Source of the DNA: Pandoraea norimbergensis
Lineage (GTDB): Bacteria; Pseudomonadota; Gammaproteobacteria; Burkholderiales; Burkholderiaceae
DNA length: 64,000 nt
NCBI RefSeq assembly: GCF_001465545.3
Contig: NZ_CP013480.3
Location: 2,728,001-2,792,000 of the forward strand
Direction of reading: 5' to 3'
Shown: piece after piece, positions 1-9,119 of the stretch
Layout: each line of letters starts with the position of its first letter
Numbering within the stretch: position 1 is the first letter of the stretch
Position numbers and translations under genes: made by a program
The notes under the pieces: generated by a model
What the model was told of the DNA's origin: nothing
What the model saw: only the letters and a program-made list of their open reading frames with translations
The model's database searches: none

Positions 1-85
1 TGCCCGGCTCAAGTCGGAGCACGGATTAGGCCACGGACATGCCAATGCGCTGGTGGCTTATCAACGGGCACAAGCCGCGTCGTGA
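1..85 (+). CDS. DUF4287 domain protein, C-terminal fragment (5' end outside window)
   Basis: Reading from base 2 gives an open frame that ends at the TGA at 83-85. The encoded tail contains KSEHGLGHGHANALVAY. The GLGHGHANA signature is typical of the C-terminal end of DUF4287-domain proteins, small bacterial proteins of unknown function. Only 27 residues are visible, so the call rests on this one motif. The next gene starts 53 bases later on the same strand and has its own Shine-Dalgarno sequence. Confidence 0.7.
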   Translation, partial: ARLKSEHGLGHGHANALVAYQRAQAAS

Positions 86-138
86 GTTGATCCATTAATA
101 TCAGCGCTTACCGATCAACACACGAGGCGAGGAAAGGC

Positions 139-621
139 ATGAACCGAGATAATCAGTGGCGGCGGGTTGCCGATCGATTCGGATTTCCGGTCGACGACGA
201 GATCAAGGTCGGCGGGAAATACACGCCGGTGCTTATCGATGGCGATATGGCGTATGTCGCCGGACAGATCCCGAGAATCGGCGAAACGGTGCATTTCGTT
301 GGCTGCGCGGGCGACACAATTTCGCTGGAAGAGGCGCGGCAGGCGGCCGGGGTTTCTGCGCTGCGGGCGCTTTCATTGATCCACCGTGCGTGCGGCAGCC
401 TCGACGCGGTCGTCTCGGTACCCCGCATCAGCGTCTTCGTGCGAAGCGCGCCAGACTTCACGCTGCAAAGTGAAGTGGCCGATGGGGCTTCGGATGTCCT
501 TTTTGAAGTCCTTGGAGAGTCGGGTGTGCACACGCGCACCTCGGTCGGCGTGCTTCAATTGCCCAAAGGCGCTGTCGCCGAAGTCGACTTCATCTTCAGA
601 ATCCGCCCGCCGGGCAATTAA
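139..621 (+). CDS. RidA/YjgF/YER057c/UK114 family protein
   Basis: A 160-residue protein of the Rid family. RidA members hydrolyse reactive enamine/imine intermediates released by PLP enzymes. The C-terminal half carries the Rid core RTSVGVLQLPKGAVAEVDF. Its arginine (about residue 133) matches the substrate-carboxylate-binding Arg of active RidA proteins, and a following glutamate is also kept. The N-terminal GKYTPVLIDGDMAYVAGQIP is the usual first strand of the fold. The protein is somewhat longer than the 125-130 residues of canonical RidA, as in the YjgH-like subgroups. The ATG at 139 is preceded by GAGGAAAGG, a strong ribosome binding site. The precise substrate is unknown. A TauE/SafE exporter follows on the same strand. 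Confidence 0.85.
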   Translation: MNRDNQWRRVADRFGFPVDDEIKVGGKYTPVLIDGDMAYVAGQIPRIGETVHFVGCAGDTISLEEARQAAGVSALRALSLIHRACGSLDAVVSVPRISVFVRSAPDFTLQSEVADGASDVLFEVLGESGVHTRTSVGVLQLPKGAVAEVDFIFRIRPPGN

Positions 622-735
622 GCATGCCTGTCGGATGCTATAAGCAAATCCGTATCGGCACATAGCGAAGTGCGATCGGCACGGCACGCCGTCACGCCCA
701 GAATGCAATCACGAAGAGCGCAGACGGGGACGACG

Positions 736-1491
736 ATGGATTCGGTGTATCTGGTGGTGATTCTGGGCACCATCGTGGCGGGTTTCATTCAGGGTTTGTC
801 GGGCTTTGCCTTCGGGCTCGCCGCGATGTCCTTCTGGGCTTGGGTGCTCGATCCACGGCTCGCCGCCACGCTGGCCGTCTTTGGCGCGCTCTCAGGACAG
901 ATTCTCGCCGCCGTCACCATGCGGCGCGGCGTGGATTTCAAGCGGCTGCTGCCGTTCGTGCTGGGTGGCTTGCTCGGGATTCCACTGGGCGTAGCGTTGC
1001 TCCCGCGACTCGATATGGATTGGTTCAAGGCCATCCTCGGGACGCTGCTGGTGATCTGGTGTCCGACGATGTTGTTTGCCAGAAACTTGCCGCGGATCTC
1101 GTCGGGCGGGCGCGCGGCGGATGCGCTGGTGGGGATGGCGGGCGGGGTACTTGGCGGCGTTGGTGGGTTTGCTGGCACGCTGCCGACGCTGTGGTGCACT
1201 CTGCGAGGTGTCGACAAAGACGTACAGCGCGCCGTGATTCAGAACTTCAACCTGTCGATGCTGCTGGTGACGATGGGCACTTATCTGGCCACCGGTATCG
1301 TGACGCGCGACATGCTGCCGTTCTTCGGTATCGTTGCGCTTGCCATGCCCATCCCCACGCTGCTCGGCGCGAAACTCTACATCGGCATCAGCGAAGCCCG
1401 CTTTCGTCAGGTGGTGCTGGGTCTGCTGACGGCGTCGGGGGTGACGTTGCTGGCGTCGTCACTGCCGACGTTGTTTGAGCGGGGGCTATAG
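736..1491 (+). CDS. TauE/SafE family membrane exporter
   Basis: A 251-residue hydrophobic protein of the TauE/SafE (DUF81) family, which exports sulfite, sulfoacetate or other small anions across the inner membrane. It shows the two-repeat layout: an N-terminal repeat beginning with GTIVAGFIQGLSGFAFGLAA and a second after about residue 130 with GMAGGVLGGVGGFAGTLP, each carrying the G-x-x-x-G-x-x-G-F pattern. About seven or eight membrane segments can be drawn. The frame is open upstream to 670, but ATG 736 starts directly before the first membrane segment and follows a GACGGGGA purine stretch. The sulfonate genes from 2487 onward release sulfite, so sulfite export is a plausible role, but the repressor gene lies between them and the substrate is inference. 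Confidence 0.8.
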   Translation: MDSVYLVVILGTIVAGFIQGLSGFAFGLAAMSFWAWVLDPRLAATLAVFGALSGQILAAVTMRRGVDFKRLLPFVLGGLLGIPLGVALLPRLDMDWFKAILGTLLVIWCPTMLFARNLPRISSGGRAADALVGMAGGVLGGVGGFAGTLPTLWCTLRGVDKDVQRAVIQNFNLSMLLVTMGTYLATGIVTRDMLPFFGIVALAMPIPTLLGAKLYIGISEARFRQVVLGLLTASGVTLLASSLPTLFERGL

Positions 1492-1538
1492 CGATGCCAA
1501 AGCACAAGAATTTGGTAATTAACGGCAGAAATCGAGCG

Positions 1539-1562
1539 TAAGAACCAAAATTTTGGGTCTTA
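1539..1562. repeat. 24-base near-perfect palindrome between convergent genes
   Basis: TAAGAACCAAAA (1539-1550) and TTTTGGGTCTTA (1551-1562) are complementary at 11 of 12 positions with no spacer. The site lies between the end of the TauE/SafE gene (1491) and the end of the converging repressor gene (1601). As RNA it could fold into a hairpin on either strand and act as a bidirectional terminator, although no clear U-tract follows on either side. A protein-binding site is the alternative. Confidence 0.45.
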
Positions 1563-1600
1563 TCGAGATCAGTCTGCGAAACCGGTTAGCGCCATTCACC

Positions 1601-2308
1601 TCACAGCAATGCCCCGCGCCAGATCACTCGCCCTACGATGTCGAGACTCTCGAGCGGTGCCTGTATCGGTGCGTATTGCGCGTTGTCCGACGTGAGCGAC
1701 ACGACACCGCCCAACTGCCGCTGAAGCCGTTTGATGAGCAGGTCGCTGCCGTCGCGCAGCACATAGACTTCGCCATCGGCGACGTTCGCCACCTGACGGT
1801 CTACGACCAGCGTGTCGCCCGCTCGAAAGGTCGGCGACATGGCATTGCCTTCGACGCGCATGGTGGCCAGATGTACCGGATCGTAACCGTGTCTTGCCAG
1901 CCACTCCTGACAGAACGCCAGTTGAACCAGCTTTTCCGGTGAGGACGCCGGCACCGGGCAATCCGGCTCGCCGCCACGATAGAGCGGCAACAGCGTCAGA
2001 TGGTTGTCAGGCCAAACATCTCGAACCACCGTCTCCATCGGGCCGCGCCCCGTCAACAGCCATTCCAGTGTCACGCCCCCCGCTTGTGACAGGGCAATGA
2101 GCACGCGCCTCGAAGGCTCGGCACCGTTCAGGTACTTCTGAAATCCACTCGCTGAAATACCCGCCTGCCGCACCAGTGCGCTCGCATTCCCGGCACGTGC
2201 CACCAGCAAACGCAGGCGTCCGATGAAATCGTCATCGGTCTCATGCACCGAGGCCACGACTGCCGTCTCGTCGATCTCCGCCTTCTGCACTTTCTCCGCT
2301 TTTGTCAT
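1601..2308 (-). CDS. HTH transcriptional regulator with S24 (LexA/CI-like) C-terminal domain, catalytic Ser replaced
   Basis: A 235-residue CI/LexA-like repressor. Residues about 27-85 form an XRE-type helix-turn-helix (SALVRQAGISASGFQKYLNG). Residues about 145-235 form an S24 peptidase-like domain with EGNAMSPTFRAGD and, further on, LLIKRLQ. In S24 proteins the first motif is normally G-D-S-M-x-P-T, with Ser as the self-cleavage nucleophile. Here that position is Ala (GNAM), while the general-base Lys of the second motif is kept. This predicts a repressor that cannot cleave itself and so does not respond to RecA in the usual way. It is divergent from the sulfonate genes across 2309-2486, where a repeated 8-base motif lies. 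No phage genes are nearby, so it is probably a host regulator of the adjacent operon or of itself. Confidence 0.8.
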   Translation of the reverse strand: MTKAEKVQKAEIDETAVVASVHETDDDFIGRLRLLVARAGNASALVRQAGISASGFQKYLNGAEPSRRVLIALSQAGGVTLEWLLTGRGPMETVVRDVWPDNHLTLLPLYRGGEPDCPVPASSPEKLVQLAFCQEWLARHGYDPVHLATMRVEGNAMSPTFRAGDTLVVDRQVANVADGEVYVLRDGSDLLIKRLQRQLGGVVSLTSDNAQYAPIQAPLESLDIVGRVIWRGALL

Positions 2309-2358
2309 GTGCCTCTCCCGTCGCAGTGCAGCGCTGGTATCCCGCCGCGACGATAACC

Positions 2359-2443
2359 ATAGTGAAAAATATCATTAAGAACGTTCGCTATCAGGCAATA
2401 GAATCACCCCATAGCGAATTTCGCGTTGCATGATGATAGCGCA
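2359..2443. promoter_or_regulatory. Array of four 8-base operator-like half-sites
   Basis: The divergent intergenic region carries ATAGTGAA (2359-2366), TTCGCTAT (2384-2391, inverted), ATAGCGAA (2411-2418) and ATAGCGCA (2436-2443). Their starts are 25, 27 and 25 bases apart. The middle two form a perfect inverted repeat. Regular spacing between divergently transcribed genes, one of which encodes a CI/LexA-like repressor, suggests the binding sites of that repressor. This is inference from layout only. Confidence 0.45.
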
Positions 2444-2486
2444 ATGCGGATGTTTCAACACACTCGGTTGATGAAGGAGAGCACCA

Positions 2487-3404
2487 ATGGCCGCATTGCG
2501 TATCGGCGTCCATCCCAACAATCTGCACCTGCAACTGGCCGCGCTGACGTGGCCGCTGCGCTGGCCCGAAACGCTCCTCACGCCGGACGGATTGCCTGCC
2601 GTGCAGTTCGTGGCCTACGGGGAAGGGCGCGACACGGGCCGGTTGATTGCGGACGACGTTATCGACGTCGGCGGTACCGGATCGACGCCCCCCGTGCTGG
2701 CCCAGCACGACGGTGTGCCGCTCGTCTATGTCGCAGCGTCTGCGCCGAGAGGCGCCAACGGGGCCCTCGTCGTACGGGCGGAAGACGGCCCCGGTGATGT
2801 ACCCGGCCTCGCTGGCCGTCGCGTCGCACTGCTCGACGGGTCCTTTCACACATCGTTTCTTGCCGCCGTCCTTGAGCGAGAAGGCCTGTCGTTGCGTGAC
2901 GTCGAACGTGTGGAGCTGGCACCTGCCGATGCCTACCGTGCACTGAGCGATGGTCAGGTCGACGCGTGGATCGCCATGGCGCCTTGGCTTGAGCGCGTGC
3001 GCAGCGAGGCGTCGCGGTGGCGTGTGCTGACGGATATCGGCCCCTACGTGCCCAACCGCTCCGTGTTCTGGGCACGCCGTGAGGCATTTCGTCAGCACAC
3101 GGCGGCGCTCGATGCGGTGTTTTCCGCCCTGACGGCATTGGGCCGCGACGTCGCTGACGATCCCGCTCCCTATGCCGAGCGCCTGGCAGCGGCGGGTATT
3201 TCAGGGGCTGGCGCAACGTCATGGCACGCCGCACTTGCCGCGCGCGATTGGCAATTGCTGCCCTGCGATGCAGCGTTCTACGCCGAACAGCAAGGCGAAG
3301 CCGATCTGCTGCATCGACATGGCGACTTGTCGCACACCATCGATATCCGGCAGTCCGCCTCTGCGGCACCGCTGAATTTTTCAAGCGCTACCCACGCGCG
3401 CTGA
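2487..3404 (+). CDS. ABC-type sulfonate/nitrate substrate-binding-like protein without a signal peptide
   Basis: A 305-residue protein of the SsuA/TauA (NMT1/THI5-like) binding-protein fold. The first lobe starts at once with MAALRIGVHPNNLHLQLAAL and includes DVGGTGSTPPVLAQ, a ligand-loop motif of SsuA-type proteins. The second lobe includes DAYRALSDGQVDAWIAMAPW. No hydrophobic signal sequence precedes the mature-like start, so the protein should stay in the cytoplasm. The start is firm because AAGGAG lies shortly before ATG 2487. It is followed at 32 bases by the SsuD-type monooxygenase. A cytoplasmic member of this fold next to a sulfonate monooxygenase could be an enzyme or a substrate carrier; the desulfinase DszB shares this fold. 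I see no evidence for its catalytic residues here. Confidence 0.75.
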   Translation: MAALRIGVHPNNLHLQLAALTWPLRWPETLLTPDGLPAVQFVAYGEGRDTGRLIADDVIDVGGTGSTPPVLAQHDGVPLVYVAASAPRGANGALVVRAEDGPGDVPGLAGRRVALLDGSFHTSFLAAVLEREGLSLRDVERVELAPADAYRALSDGQVDAWIAMAPWLERVRSEASRWRVLTDIGPYVPNRSVFWARREAFRQHTAALDAVFSALTALGRDVADDPAPYAERLAAAGISGAGATSWHAALAARDWQLLPCDAAFYAEQQGEADLLHRHGDLSHTIDIRQSASAAPLNFSSATHAR

Positions 3405-3436
3405 TTCTCCCAACACCTTGCTTCACGAGTCTTGCA

Positions 3437-4585
3437 ATGAATGTCTACTGGTATCTCACAGCCCCCGACGGACACGCGCCGTGGACGACCGACGGCGCAC
3501 GTACGATCAACTACCGTTACCTCCAGCAACTGGCGCGCGGCTACGACCACCTCGGCTTTACCGGCGCGCTATTTGCCACCGGGGCTCACGACGTCTGGGT
3601 GCTCGGCAGTTCACTGCTTCCCTACACAGAGGACATGAACTTTCTGCTGGCGATTCATCCCGGGCTCATCCAACCGACGTTGCTCGCCAAAATGGCGGCG
3701 ACGTTTCAGGAATTCTCAAAAGGGCGGTTGCTGCTCAACGTCGTCTCGGGTGACGCCAAAATGCTGGGCGCCTACGGTATGAAGATTCCGCATGACGAGC
3801 GCTATCTGATGGCCGACGAGTACCTGACGATTTTCAAGCGTTTGTTCGCGGGCGAAACGGTGACGTACGAAGGCAAATACTTCAGCGTCGAGGGCGCAAA
3901 GCTGGCGTTGCCCGCCGGTAAGTCGATCCCGATCCCGCCGCTGTGGTTCGGCGGTTCGTCCGAACCGGCCATCGAAGTCGCGGCCAAGCATGTTGATACC
4001 TATTTGTCATGGGGAGAAACACCGGACGAGATCGAACAGCGCGTGAAACACGTCAACGCACGTGCGGCGCATTACGGCCGCCGCTTGTCGCACGGTGTTC
4101 GGTTGTACGTGATCTTGCGAGACACCGATGAGGCCGCATGGGCTGAGGCAGATCGCTTGCTCAGTTTGATGGATGACGATGCCATTGCCGCGAATCAGCG
4201 ATTTGTCGGCGGCAGCGACTCCGTCGGGCAACGGCGCATGAGTGCGCTGCATCAGGGCAAACGTCCTGCGCGCGCCCGCGATCTCGAAATCGCGCCCAAT
4301 CTCTGGTCGGGCCTCGGTCTGGTGCGCCCGGGCCCGGGCACAGCCATCGTCGGTTCGCCCGCGACCGTTATCAAGACGCTCAACGATTACGCCTCCCGGG
4401 GCATTGAGACATTCATCCTGTCTGGCATGCCGCTGCTCGAAGAGTCGTACCGCTTCGCCGAACAAGTGCTGCCGCATCTTCCCGTGCGACGTCGTGAAGT
4501 CGCCGAGAAGACATTCACGTGGTCGACGTTGTTCGATCGCGATCCCTCCACGCTCTCCACCGCCTCCGTGCCGCCACAGGCCTGA
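3437..4585 (+). CDS. ssuD: FMNH2-dependent alkanesulfonate monooxygenase family protein (SsuD-like)
   Basis: A 382-residue bacterial-luciferase-fold monooxygenase. SsuD uses reduced flavin and O2 to split alkanesulfonates into an aldehyde and sulfite in the cytoplasm. Supporting motifs are YDHLGFTGALFATGAH near residue 35, LLLNVVSGDAKMLGAYG near 100, PPLWFGGSSEPAI near 180 and GLVRPGPGTAIVGSP near 305, all in the expected order for the family. Length matches E. coli SsuD (381). The frame is open upstream to 3221, but ATG 3437 begins the family-typical MNVYWYL. It lies between two binding-protein genes. No ssuE flavin reductase, ssuB or ssuC is present in this window. The true substrate could be another sulfonate or a sulfone. 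Confidence 0.88.
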   Translation: MNVYWYLTAPDGHAPWTTDGARTINYRYLQQLARGYDHLGFTGALFATGAHDVWVLGSSLLPYTEDMNFLLAIHPGLIQPTLLAKMAATFQEFSKGRLLLNVVSGDAKMLGAYGMKIPHDERYLMADEYLTIFKRLFAGETVTYEGKYFSVEGAKLALPAGKSIPIPPLWFGGSSEPAIEVAAKHVDTYLSWGETPDEIEQRVKHVNARAAHYGRRLSHGVRLYVILRDTDEAAWAEADRLLSLMDDDAIAANQRFVGGSDSVGQRRMSALHQGKRPARARDLEIAPNLWSGLGLVRPGPGTAIVGSPATVIKTLNDYASRGIETFILSGMPLLEESYRFAEQVLPHLPVRRREVAEKTFTWSTLFDRDPSTLSTASVPPQA

Positions 4586-4618
4586 GCATTGCCGCGTTCA
4601 TTTCCATCGGAATCCACT

Positions 4619-5623
4619 ATGAATTTCACTTTCGACGTGCGCCGGACTTTCCGGCGCACGGGAGGGCGTCTTGCCTTCGCGGCCACCCTCATCGCATCGG
4701 CGCTTGCCGTCGCGGCGCTCCCGGTCAGTGCGCAAACCCGTGCCGACAGCATCACGTTACGCATCGCTTATCTCAAAGGCACCTCCGATCTGACGCTGGC
4801 GAAAGCCAAGGGCTCGCTCGATAAGGCATTGGCCGGGCAGGGCGTCAAAGTCGTCTGGGCCGGGCCATTCCCTGCGGCGGCACCGGCGTTTGAAGCGCTC
4901 AACGCCAATGCCGTCGATCTGACGAGCGGCAGCTCCACCTCGTTCGTGACATCGATTGCTGCCGGCGTGCCGATGGCAATCTTCGGCTATCAACCCATGA
5001 CGGCGCGCAACGAAGCCATCGTGGTGCCGCGGGATTCGGCCATTCGTTCGCTGGCCGATCTGGCGGGCAAACAGGTCGCGGTCAACAAGGGCGGCACCGG
5101 CGAATACCTGCTCGTGCGCGCGCTGGTCAAGCACGGCATTGCGCCGGAGACGGTTAAGCGCCGTTATCTGTCGCCAAGCGATACCGGCAGCGCCTTCGTC
5201 GGTGGTGGCGTGGACGCATGGGCCACCTGGGACCCGTTCCTCTCCATCGCGCAGAACAACTACAACGCCCGCGTGCTGGCGGACGGTGCGGCCATCGGTT
5301 CGGACAACGCCGTGGGCTACTTCGTCCGGCAGGACTACCTCAAGGCGCACCCAGACGTGGTGAAGACGGTATTGCGCGTGCTGCGCGCAGAGAACGTGTG
5401 GACCGCAGCGCATCCGCGTGAGGCCGGACGCATCTGGGCGACGGAACTGAATCTCCCGGCGTCGCTCGCCGACAGACTCGGCGAGAACAACGTGTCGCCA
5501 CTGCGGGCCGTGCTCCCTGAGGACGCCACACGCATCGAGAAGGTCGCCCACTGGTACGTGGACAACCGGATCATCCCTGCCTTGCCCGACGTACGCGCCC
5601 ATGTCTCGACGGTGGCTGACTGA
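4619..5623 (+). CDS. Aliphatic sulfonate ABC transporter, periplasmic substrate-binding protein (SsuA-like)
   Basis: A 334-residue SsuA-type binding protein that should capture sulfonates in the periplasm. The start at ATG 4619 gives a clear Sec signal peptide: an Arg-rich start, a hydrophobic core FAATLIASALAVAALPVSA and cleavage near AQT. The frame is open back to 4589. Family features include DLTSGSSTSFVTSIAAGVP, AGKQVAVNKGGTGEYLL and WATWDPFLSIAQNNYNARVL. It follows the monooxygenase by 33 bases and is probably in one operon with it. The permease and ATPase that should work with it are absent here, so it either uses those of another locus or has another role. Confidence 0.85.
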   Translation: MNFTFDVRRTFRRTGGRLAFAATLIASALAVAALPVSAQTRADSITLRIAYLKGTSDLTLAKAKGSLDKALAGQGVKVVWAGPFPAAAPAFEALNANAVDLTSGSSTSFVTSIAAGVPMAIFGYQPMTARNEAIVVPRDSAIRSLADLAGKQVAVNKGGTGEYLLVRALVKHGIAPETVKRRYLSPSDTGSAFVGGGVDAWATWDPFLSIAQNNYNARVLADGAAIGSDNAVGYFVRQDYLKAHPDVVKTVLRVLRAENVWTAAHPREAGRIWATELNLPASLADRLGENNVSPLRAVLPEDATRIEKVAHWYVDNRIIPALPDVRAHVSTVAD

Positions 5624-5641
5624 GTTGAACTGACTTCCTCG

Positions 5642-5669
5642 GAATGATTCCGTCGGACTGATTTCGTCG
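5642..5669. repeat. Two imperfect 14-base tandem repeats
   Basis: GAATGATTCCGTCG (5642-5655) is followed directly by GACTGATTTCGTCG (5656-5669), with two mismatches; weaker relatives flank the pair. The repeats lie between the ssuA-like gene and the porin gene. Function is unknown; it may simply be repeat slippage in a spacer. Confidence 0.4.
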
Positions 5670-5725
5670 AACTAACGTCGACGTCCTCGCAATAGCACAA
5701 GCCGGCACTGATCGGCTCACTCAAC

Positions 5726-6826
5726 ATGACTACGCAAAACTACACGCTCGCATCCTCGCAGGCGGGGCCGGCCTCGCCCGTTCAAAACAAACGCCCGGTA
5801 TCTGCGGCAATCGCTACACTCGCACTCGCGACCGGGTTGGCGCTGCCAACCGCCGCGCATGCCCAATCAAGCGTGACGCTCTACGGTCTGCTCGATCTCT
5901 CGCTCGACTGGTCGCACTCGGGAAACCAAAGCACGTACCGCATGCTCTCCGGTGCGCAAACCGGGTCTCGCTTCGGTTTGAAGGGGTCTGAGGATATCGG
6001 CGGCGGCAACCGCATCAACTTCACGCTCGAGAATGGCTTCAACCTGAACAACGGCACCGCCAGCGATTCCACGTCGATCTTCAACCGGCAAGCGTGGGTC
6101 GGCGCATCCGGTCGATGGGGCGAGGTCCGCTTCGGACGTCAGAACTCGCCGTTGTACGTGCCGCTGGAAGGAAAGTTCGACGCCACCGGCGCGTCAACGA
6201 TCGCGTCTGGCCTGAACAGCTTCGCGACGTTGTCGGTGCGTGCAAGCAATGCCATCTACTACGGCACGCCCGATATTGCGGGCTTTTCGGCGCAGGCGAT
6301 GCTCGGTTTGCGTGACAGCACGACGACACCGCGCAGCGGCATCAACAACTATCACCTCACGGCGTCTTACACACGCGGTCCGGTAGACCTGGGGGTCGGC
6401 TATCAATCGGTGGACAGCGCCACGAATGCGAGCACGCTCAAAGCGTTCTTTGGCGGCGGCTCGTATGACTTCGGCACGGTGCGGCTGTACGCGGGCTTTC
6501 ACCACGCCCAGCAAAGCGATGGCTCGGTGGACAAGAACGTTTATACGGTTTCCGGTGCGTACCGCTTCAACCCGGCGTCGACACTGGCGCTCGTGTACAG
6601 CCACCTCGATGACCGCACGCCCGCCGCGCGCAACGCCGATCACGTGGGCCTGATGTATGCCTATTGGCTGTCGAAGCGCACGTGGCTTTATGCGAGCGGG
6701 GCAGTGCTGCTCAACAAGGGCACGTCGGCCTATGCGCTGGCTGGGTCGACCACGCCCGGCGTTGCCGTCGCCTACCCGGGTGCCGATGCGCAAGGCGTGC
6801 AGATCGGCGTCCAACATCGGTTCTGA
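5726..6826 (+). CDS. Gram-negative general porin (beta-proteobacterial OmpC/Omp32 type)
   Basis: A 366-residue outer-membrane porin. After a signal sequence ending in ALPTAAHA the mature protein begins QSSVTLYGLLDLSLDW, the standard first strand of beta-proteobacterial trimeric porins. The LYG start, a GSRFGLKGSEDIGGG second strand, the FNRQAWVGASGRWGEVRFGRQ region that leads to the constriction loop, and the C-terminal VQIGVQHRF with terminal Phe all fit. The length is usual for a 16-strand porin. No good Shine-Dalgarno sequence is visible before ATG 5726. It follows the sulfonate genes on the same strand and may let sulfonates cross the outer membrane. A strong terminator follows. Confidence 0.92.
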   Translation: MTTQNYTLASSQAGPASPVQNKRPVSAAIATLALATGLALPTAAHAQSSVTLYGLLDLSLDWSHSGNQSTYRMLSGAQTGSRFGLKGSEDIGGGNRINFTLENGFNLNNGTASDSTSIFNRQAWVGASGRWGEVRFGRQNSPLYVPLEGKFDATGASTIASGLNSFATLSVRASNAIYYGTPDIAGFSAQAMLGLRDSTTTPRSGINNYHLTASYTRGPVDLGVGYQSVDSATNASTLKAFFGGGSYDFGTVRLYAGFHHAQQSDGSVDKNVYTVSGAYRFNPASTLALVYSHLDDRTPAARNADHVGLMYAYWLSKRTWLYASGAVLLNKGTSAYALAGSTTPGVAVAYPGADAQGVQIGVQHRF

Positions 6827-6852
6827 GATCCGGGGGCAATCCCCTGACAGTA

Positions 6853-6884
6853 ACGGGCCCCATGCCTTGACGGATGGGGCCCGT
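6853..6884 (+). terminator. Rho-independent terminator after the porin gene
   Basis: ACGGGCCCCAT (6853-6863) pairs perfectly with ATGGGGCCCGT (6874-6884) across a 10-base loop. TTGTCTTT follows. The hairpin lies 26 bases after the porin stop codon and also before the end of the converging groEL gene, so it may serve both strands. Confidence 0.85.
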
Positions 6885-6925
6885 TGTCTTTACGGCTGAC
6901 CGTTTTCAGGCGGGCTCAGTTTGGG

Positions 6926-8575
<1,650 letters not shown>

Positions 8576-8599
8576 TTAAATATCAGAATGAATGGAGGA

Positions 8600-8893
8600 T
8601 TAGTGGGCGGTGACGACAGCGATGATGTCTTCTTCGCGCAATACGAGCAGTTCGTTGCCGTCGACCTTGACGACCTGACCGCCGTATTTGCCGAACAACA
8701 CGCGCTCGCCAATCTTGACGTCCAGCTCGATATGACGGCCATCCTTGTCGCGGCGGCCGGGACCCACGGCGAGGACTTCGCCTTGATCCGGTTTCTCTGC
8801 GGCGCTATCGGGCAACACGATGCCCGAGCTGGTCTTGGTCTCTTGATCGAGACGCTTGACGATGACGCGATCCTGTAAGGGACGAAGGCTCAT
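8600..8893 (-). CDS. groS: Co-chaperonin GroES (Cpn10)
   Basis: A 97-residue GroES that caps the GroEL ring. It starts [15 protein letters not shown], contains the mobile loop [14 protein letters not shown] with the IVL GroEL-binding tripeptide, and ends [14 protein letters not shown]. The frame stays open upstream to 9016 but the family start and length place the ATG at 8893. First gene of the groESL operon, with a CIRCE operator 55 bases upstream of its start. Confidence 0.97.
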   Translation of the reverse strand: MSLRPLQDRVIVKRLDQETKTSSGIVLPDSAAEKPDQGEVLAVGPGRRDKDGRHIELDVKIGERVLFGKYGGQVVKVDGNELLVLREEDIIAVVTAH

Positions 8894-8948
8894 GACGTTT
8901 CCTTTGGCTTCTGTTTGATCGTGGAGAGAGATAGGAAGTCGGTAGCGA

Positions 8949-8991
8949 TTGGCACTCTCGATCACCGAGTGCCAGACTGATTTGCAGTATA
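8949..8991 (-). promoter_or_regulatory. CIRCE operator (HrcA site) and -10-like element of groESL
   Basis: TTGGCACTC (8949-8957), nine bases, then GAGTGCCAG (8967-8975). This matches the CIRCE consensus TTAGCACTC-N9-GAGTGCTAA with one change per arm. CIRCE is bound by the repressor HrcA and links groESL to heat shock. On the minus strand a TATACT (plus-strand AGTATA, 8986-8991) lies directly upstream of CIRCE and is a candidate -10 element. I see no convincing sigma-32 -35 box. Confidence 0.9.
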
Positions 8992-9119
8992 AAAATGACA
9001 GTGCGCTGCAATCCAATAACCGATTCTCGGATCGATATCTCTACGAAGCATTAGCACGTCAAAAGCACGTCAAAAGCAGGTCAGTAGCGGGGCATCTCCC
9101 TTCACCGCTTCGGCTTCAC

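Noticed and set aside
1601..2308. Prophage remnant
   Set aside because: The repressor looks like phage CI, but no integrase, attachment site, structural or lysis gene lies around it.
3221..3436. A 72-residue N-terminal extension of the SsuD-like protein
   Set aside because: It overlaps the binding-protein gene in another frame. The family start MNVYWYL at 3437 gives the normal length.
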